Assembly (NCBI GenBank): GCA_963682175.1
Contig: OY821775.1
Coordinates: 29,138,053 to 29,202,052, forward strand
Source: Triglochin maritima
Lineage: Eukaryota; Streptophyta; Magnoliopsida; Alismatales; Juncaginaceae
DNA: 64,000 bases
Direction of reading: 5' to 3'
Shown piece after piece: positions 58,549-64,000 of this stretch (positions are counted from its first letter, which is position 1; each line of letters opens with the position of its first letter). Below the pieces are notes generated by a model, which was given only the letters and a program-made list of their open reading frames with translations, was not told the origin of the DNA and did not search any database. The translations under genes were made by a program, and so were the position numbers.

Positions 58549-59545
58549 AGAATGTGCGTAGAGGAGAAGACGGAGGGATACAGAAGAGAGAGAATGACTT
58601 AGGAGAGAAGGGAAGAAGTCCGTATGCTATGACGGGTGGGTACAGGTTGATGCACACAAGCAAACAAGGCTCAAACAGTCCTAAGGTTGTTATAGGTCCT
58701 TATAGCTAGACGACGCCTAACTGCGAGGTCACATGGGCTCAACACGTCTCACCTCCCTACGACGAGGACCACATATCCCAGAAAGTGAGTCAAAACCCGG
58801 AGATATTGTCTCTCCTACTATCGACAAATTGGGTAACGCCTATGAGGCCATGACAGTCGAGACCGGATCACTCTCCTAATGCGCCCAAAATCCTTAGGGC
58901 CAATGTCTACTTCATTTTAAAATTAGGCTCTTAATTAGTGTGTTTTTTGGGCGAATGAAAGGGTGATGAAATCCCCCACCTTATCTTATATCGGACAACC
59001 CCTCCTTAGTAGCGTTTTGGAATCTTAATCTAACAATCAATTCTCCAAACAAACGCTCAACTCACACTTGTTGCAATGCACTTCCTACTAACTAATGCAT
59101 GTTCATACAAAATGGATGAATGAGAGTCGGAAATGTGTACCTCATGCCAGCGCTCAGCAACTGAAAGTAAAGCTAAAAGAAATGCGTACCTTAGTCGAGT
59201 ACATGATGAATAACCTAAACAAGAAGGAATGCCTAATTTTTTGCTTTGGGTTTTAAGGTCGATTATTGATCTGAGAACAAACTATAAGTCAAAACATGCC
59301 AATTCTAGTCGCAGATCACTATATCAGATAATACAACAAGCCAAAGAAAAAACGAAGGAAACAATGCTCACTAGACCACCGGTTGGCGGTCTAAGGCCGC
59401 TGATTGGTGGTCCCAGATGCTCTGTTCCGCTCCAAATTTCTCTTGGTGATTTCCCTTTAGCCTTAGAGTCTCTTGAAACAAAGAAAACTACAAAACACAA
59501 ATTAAATCCACTCAAATCATCCAAACCAGAGTCTGGACTGGCACC
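58549..59545 (-). other. Element I leader, non-coding
   Basis: Collinear with other leaders (58690-58760 matches 30040-30110). Palindromes agaccaccggttggcggtct (59373-59392) and ggccgctgattggtggtcc (59395-59413). No gene seen. Confidence 0.7.
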
Positions 59546-59563
59546 TCCCCGACAATGGCGCCA
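59546..59563 (-). other. Primer binding site of I (tRNA-Asp)
   Basis: TCCCCGACAATGGCGCCA, two mismatches to the tRNA-Asp complement, six bases from the LTR. Confidence 0.8.
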
Positions 59564-59569
59564 AAAACT

Positions 59570-60672
59570 TGTTTAATCATTTTAAATACCGCAAGTGTAC
59601 GGACGCGTTGAAGCGGTGGCAAGTACGGGTCGATCCTCAGGGAGGTGAGTAGCCTCTGGTTTTTCAGAAATCAATTGGCAATACAAAGGGAGAAGAGTTT
59701 GTCCATGCTAATCTACACTAAACTACTAAGAAGAAAAATGCAAAGTAATGCAACTAAAGATTACTTAGAATCAAAACTAAAATAATGTAAAACTAAGCTG
59801 GAATCAAGAATAGAGAGACCCATAGGGGTGGAGTGTGTGGACACATGTAAAAAGATGGTGAAGAATGCATTCTCTAGGAACAAATGAAGGTAGTATTTTC
59901 ATGCATAGGAAGTGTCTTAAGGTTATGGCAAAACCTATCAATTCATTCACTAACCTAGTTGATTAACATTCATATACACAAGCTGGTTATTTCAGAACCT
60001 CAACAAGCATGGGAGGTGTCTAAGATGTTTGTCAAAACCCATCAAGTGTAGTATTCTACTCTAACAAGCAAGCAAACATTCACATTTATCAACACAATCA
60101 AAATATAAAGCATTCATATCCATTCTTTAATGCATGTATGAACATCATCTCCACCCCCAAAGGGGATGGATCTACTCACTACACATTACTCTAACAATTA
60201 AACTAAAGAAGAAAAGAAACATTCTAACTACTTTAGCCTAGAATCAAAGAAATAAAACTAAGCTAAGCATGCATAAAGACACAACATAAGAAAAAAACAA
60301 TGGAAAATTTATTTTATTAGATGACTCACATTGAAGGTAGCATTCTTCTCCACCTTGAGATTTTGCTCCAAGACTTACTCCAAGTAGAGAGAATGCCACC
60401 AAGCAATGGGTGATTACAATAGAAGGTGAAGAGTTCTATTTATTCGTTTGCTCATTGGTTCTTTGGGGTTACGTTCGTGTCCTTCTCCCTTGCATCTTAG
60501 TACCCAATTCTCACAACTCAGTATTTTTTCTTGCTTTTAGGTCCTTTTTATGCCTCTTCTCCTCAATCCTGTTTATTCCTGAAACTCAAACATAAAACTC
60601 GTTACGTAGCATTGTTTAGGCGAAAAATAAAGGATATAGGACACAAATATATGCATGATATGATGTCAATCA
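59570..60672 (-). repeat. Element I 5' LTR, internally deleted
   Basis: TGTTTAATCA...GTCAATCA, 1103 bp. At 60438-60450 the sequence jumps from the start of the TATA complement (ctatttat) to the U3 end, losing the palindromes and upstream promoter. Confidence 0.75.
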
Positions 60673-61100
60673 GCTACCTATCTCTCTGTGTACGTTTTGA
60701 TATTTGTCCAGTAACCTACACCAATTGTATTTCTCTATCGGTGTAGGTTACCCATATAATGCACTGACGAAATGGATCCATTGATGTACGTCTCCATTAA
60801 TCAGAAGAAGTATTAGTCAGTGTATTTGCCACCGACAAATGTTTCCATCGGTGTAGAGCATCGACAAATATCCATTGATGTTCTTCGATCTGACGAAAGA
60901 AGGTGAAAATTTTGGTAGGAAATATCACGCCAGAAGTTACACTGACGATATTTATCGGTTAGAAAATCCGTCAGTGTAACTAAACGCCGACGAAAATTAC
61001 ACCAATGACTGGTATATCTATTAGTGTTTGCCTATCTCGACGGATAGGGACATACACTGACCGATAGATACTGTTCGTGAAGCCCTGTTCTGCCATAGTG
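60673..61100. mobile_element. CACTA (En/Spm-type) transposon terminus
   Basis: Read from the right, the end is CACTATGGCAGAACAGGGCT (61100 leftward). Inside it are many short direct and inverted copies of an atCGGTGTA/CGACAAAT-type word (60736, 60830-60880, 60950-61010), the usual subterminal repeats. The element is cut at 60673 by the element I LTR; the other end and the transposase are not in the window. Confidence 0.7.
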
Positions 61101-61481
61101 AAAGGAATCAGAGAACGTCGCATGTACCACTAGAGGGAACGACGTAGGTAGTCTTTGGAGTTATACGTGGAGCCATAAGGGGAGGAAGTGACAGAAGAAA
61201 TAGAAGGAGTGATTGGTGTTTTGGAGCTAGAAGAGAGGGGGTGGTCAATGGATTTTGAGCGTGGTTGGATGCAATTGTTTGGTGGCAATGTGGAGGAGAT
61301 GCGACTATAGGAGGCAAAGATGCCACTATAGGACGCACGGTGCAGGAGAACGAAATGGATTTTAAATAGGTATTTTTAAAATTTACAAAAACAGTCTTGA
61401 TTGTTAATAATTAGCACAAACTAATTATGAACTTCAACATTACAAAGTTCACAAAGGGTAAAAATGGAATAAAATATCTAA
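61101..61481. other. Unassigned 380 bp between CACTA end and MITE
   Basis: Not repeated in the window. A Ser/Pro/Ala-rich 76-codon frame (61338-61108, minus) has no recognised family. This and 61898-62040 are the best candidates for original non-retrotransposon DNA. Confidence 0.35.
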
Positions 61482-61897
61482 GGGTTAATTACAGTTTGCC
61501 CCCCTGAACTATGCATTGATATCACTTTGCACCCCTGAACTTTCAAAGTTGACAGTTACCCCCCGTGAACTTTCGTTTTGTAACACGTTTCCCCCTTGAA
61601 CTTTAAAAATCCATTATTTAAACATACATTGGTCGTTTTTTTGCAATTTTTTTCATTGTTTCCCTAATACACTCTTAAACTTATATTTCTGTGAAATTTC
61701 AGATCGAAATGGTGGTCTGATATGGTTGGAATTTTGAATAAAAATATGAATGTGTATTGAAATAATGACTTTTTAAATATTAGGGAGGTAACGTGTTACA
61801 AAGCGAAAGTTCAGGGGGCTAAACTGTCAACCTTGAATGTTCTAGGGTGCAAAGTGATATAAAGTCAATGTTCAGGAGGGCATGCTATAATTAACCC
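61482..61897. mobile_element. MITE with about 100-bp terminal inverted repeats
   Basis: Left end gggttaattacagtttgccc... and right end ...atgctataattaaccc are inverted repeats over about 100 bp. Shared words include atatcactttgcaccc, gttgacagtt and ccctgaac. No coding sequence. Long inverted ends suggest a Mutator-like relative; no clear target duplication is seen (aatatctaa / aatctttta). Confidence 0.75.
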
Positions 61898-62040
61898 AAT
61901 CTTTTAATATATTAATGACTCACGTGGCCATTCTAAATGGTAGGAAAAGTGATAGAATGAGGGTCTTTGCTACAAAAGCAAACTTGAAGGGGTCTAACTG
62001 TAAAATTTTAAGTTTTATGGGGTCAAAGTGATACATACCT
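61898..62040. repeat. Possible half of a related MITE
   Basis: aggggtctaactgtaaaa and ggggtcaaagtgatac resemble the inverted-repeat words of the MITE at 61482-61897. No matching left half is seen. Confidence 0.35.
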
Positions 62041-63065
62041 ATTGTAATGTCTCCAAACATGGAAAATTTATAACAAAATTAGCATGGAATAAAAACCAGA
62101 ATGAACAGGAAAATTACTCGTAACATATTCAAAATAAGGTGCTTCATTACAAGGAAGATTCAAAGTCTCATTACATCAAGAACGGGAAATGACATAATAC
62201 AGATAAAGACGGCAACATAAAGATAAGGCTAGAGGATCTGGTCTAGGGTATACTCGTCCTCGGTCGCCATCCACTCAACACTAATCAAGGACTAAAATGT
62301 AACATGATCAAATTCTTGAGTTTTCTTAACAAAAACTATGTATACCAAGTCCATCTATATATATAAATGTATAGTGCAATGAACTTATCATACTAGTATC
62401 ACATGGCATAATGGCATGCACAAGGAAAACATTCCCCAACCCGGGGCATATGGACAACAAACCCACCAACAATATAGGGATACCCGATGGCACCCACCGC
62501 AGGCACAAACGGTCTAACAGAGAGTACGTGACCCACCCCCACTCGCAACTATAATAACATGAGGGTTCAATTAGGGTTGAACGCACGTCTGACTCAAAGA
62601 TACAGATCTATTCTCATGGTCCTCAGGCTGCAATATCTGCCAGAGTTGTCACTCTGGTTGGTCATATCTGTCGAGTCATGCCACAATCCAGACCGTCATC
62701 TCCGTCAAATGTCTGAACGATCATCTTCGCCAAACCAAAGTTCGGGCAGTCATCTCTCTCTGTGGAGCTGCTCAACAACAATGCAATGGGACCCCCGATC
62801 CCTCAGGTCTACTACACAGGGTGACTCAATGAAATGCAACATGTCATACTAAAGCTTATCAATCCGAAGGTGGCACGTGTGCCAAGCATCCATAGTTTTC
62901 CGCTCGGTGGTCCCTAGGCACGTGCAACCATTGGACCTGCCATCACCTCTCGGCAGAAGCACGAAGTGAGGCATGAATTTCTGAGGAAATAGTTTTACAC
63001 AAGGCTCAGACGTCCACGTGCTTGTGCCCGTCTGGCCCATTGCTCGTGCTTCGCCCGCACCCACG
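62041..63065 (-). mobile_element. Diverged Tekay-like gypsy LTR fragment
   Basis: It follows the order of the E LTR: tgtaatgtctcc start, ttcattacaagg...tcattacatcaag block, agataaggctagaggatctg and cttgagttttcttaac (compare 47100-47230). A GC-richer part follows. Similarity is structural and weak, so it is another family of the same general type. The frames at 62326-62586 and 62559-62852 are not supported as genes. Confidence 0.5.
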
Positions 63066-64000
63066 TGTTTAGTAGCATATCATGCATCATATTCATGCTA
63101 TATATCCTTATTTTTTCCCAATATTGTGCTACTCGAGTGTTTGTTATTATATTTCAGGTATTAGGTAATAAAGAAGATGAGGGAAGAGAAAAAGACCTGA
63201 AATGTAAGAAGAAACGTCTTAAATGAAGCAAAAAGAACCTCTCGGTCATACACAAGAACCCATCTGCAGGAGGGAAGGACCTGGACAAAAGTCCGGAGGG
63301 ACCAAATAGCAAACCGAGAAACTCCACACCATCATGAGGAGTATTTTGGCAAAACTCAAGTGGATAAGAACTCATGAATGGTGGTCATTCTCTCTACTTG
63401 GAGTAAAGCCTTGGAGCAAAAATCAAGTGGAGAAGAATGTTGTGGTAATGTGATATATCAATAAAATAATTCTTCTTAGTTTGTTCTAATATTGTCTCTT
63501 TTAATGTTTGCATGTTTAGCTTAGTTTTGTTTTATTAATTTTAGTAGAATTAATTAGAATGTTTTCTCTTCTTAATGTACATGTTAGCCTAATAAGTAGA
63601 GAGTAGATTCACACCATTTGGGGATGGAGGTGATGTAGATTTTGTGAGAGCGATGGGTTCTTTTGTTTGTGTCATTTCATGTGCATAATGTAGATCCATA
63701 CTCGTAGCAATGCTACCACTTGTATTAGATGGGATAATGTCCACACTAGGTACTTATCTCATGCTAGCTTTAGAGTTTATGTTGTTGCTTGTAATGGTTT
63801 GATGGAAATGACTTGTTATGTATGGATCCATGTTTGGTACACATTCACATGAATTATTTAGGTTGTGTAGGATTAATTGATGCTCTAATAGCCACACTAT
63901 GTACTTATTGCATGCTTGACAATCTAAAATTAACCTCAACTTTATGTGAGATATGCGTGTTCATTGCTATGTAGTGTTGTGTATCCTACACTTAGATTCT
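63066..64000 (+). mobile_element. Fragment L: Athila-like LTR on the plus strand, open at window edge
   Basis: Begins TGTTTAGTAGCATATCATGC, the reverse complement of the LTR3 end at 38420-38443. 63150-63350 matches the reverse complement of 38160-38350. About 350 bp including the TATA box and palindromes are missing near 63350-63390. The plus-strand LTR then continues to the window end. Confidence 0.75.

Noticed and set aside
61108..61338. Ser/Pro/Ala-rich minus-strand frame, possible host exon
   Set aside because: Low complexity, no recognised domain, no splice or promoter context that I could support.
62326..62852. Overlapping frames in the GC-richer stretch, possible gene
   Set aside because: The surrounding order matches a gypsy-type LTR and neither frame shows a family motif.

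Overview
The window is plant nuclear DNA made almost entirely of nested LTR retrotransposons, with one CACTA transposon end and one MITE near the right side. I see no intact host gene, no rRNA or tRNA gene, and no CRISPR array. The plant assignment rests on Athila-type Gag/protease relatives, plant Ty1/copia Gag, primer sites complementary to tRNA-Asp and tRNA-iMet, and a CACTA terminus. The species cannot be named. The density and nesting suggest pericentromeric or other gene-poor heterochromatin of a large-genome angiosperm.

Layout. 1-1344 is an old Athila-like fragment (J). 1345-23885 is a miniature Athila-like element (A, minus strand). It is split by an Athila-like gag-protease element (B, 2927-20656, target duplication CGGGG), and B is itself split by a Ty1/copia element (C, 9820-18232, plus a 495-bp copia tail at 9325-9819). 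23886-32535 is a second gag-protease element (D) inserted in the right LTR of A; its own right LTR is chimeric. 32536-33516 is an opposite-strand LTR piece (K). 33517-36909 is another miniature element (G). 36910-40400 holds two tandem copies of a 185-bp segment plus a 1.35-kb LTR. 40401-56526 is a third miniature element (F), interrupted by a coding-less Ty3/gypsy element with 2.8-kb LTRs (E, 40807-49662) and by a gag-only copia element (H, 50332-55573). 56578-60672 is an Athila-like gag-protease remnant (I), joined to F by about 50 bp of filler. 60673-61100 is a CACTA end, 61482-61897 a MITE, 62041-63065 a diverged gypsy LTR fragment, and 63066-64000 an opposite-strand LTR that runs off the window.

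How the pieces work. The Athila-like elements carry a tRNA-Asp primer site beside the 5' LTR and a polypurine tract beside the 3' LTR, so they have the cis signals for reverse transcription. None carries reverse transcriptase, RNase H or integrase. B, D and I encode Gag plus a retropepsin. A and G (and F, where preserved) share a smaller open frame lacking both the Gag core and the protease, keeping a zinc knuckle and a C-terminal linker. B has a perfect 5-bp target duplication, so such elements moved, presumably with enzymes supplied by relatives elsewhere in the genome.

Two conserved structures stand out. One is a pair of near-palindromes (core GACCGCCAATTGGCGGTC) found both in the promoter region of the LTRs and in the leader just inside the primer site. 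The other is a 30-bp minisatellite after the protease whose units can each fold into a hairpin, with 1, 2, 5 or 6 units in different copies. Two unrelated copia elements also share dense GGTCGACC-type arrays just upstream of their TATA boxes. All alignments were made by eye, so boundaries may be off by a few bases and identities are approximate.
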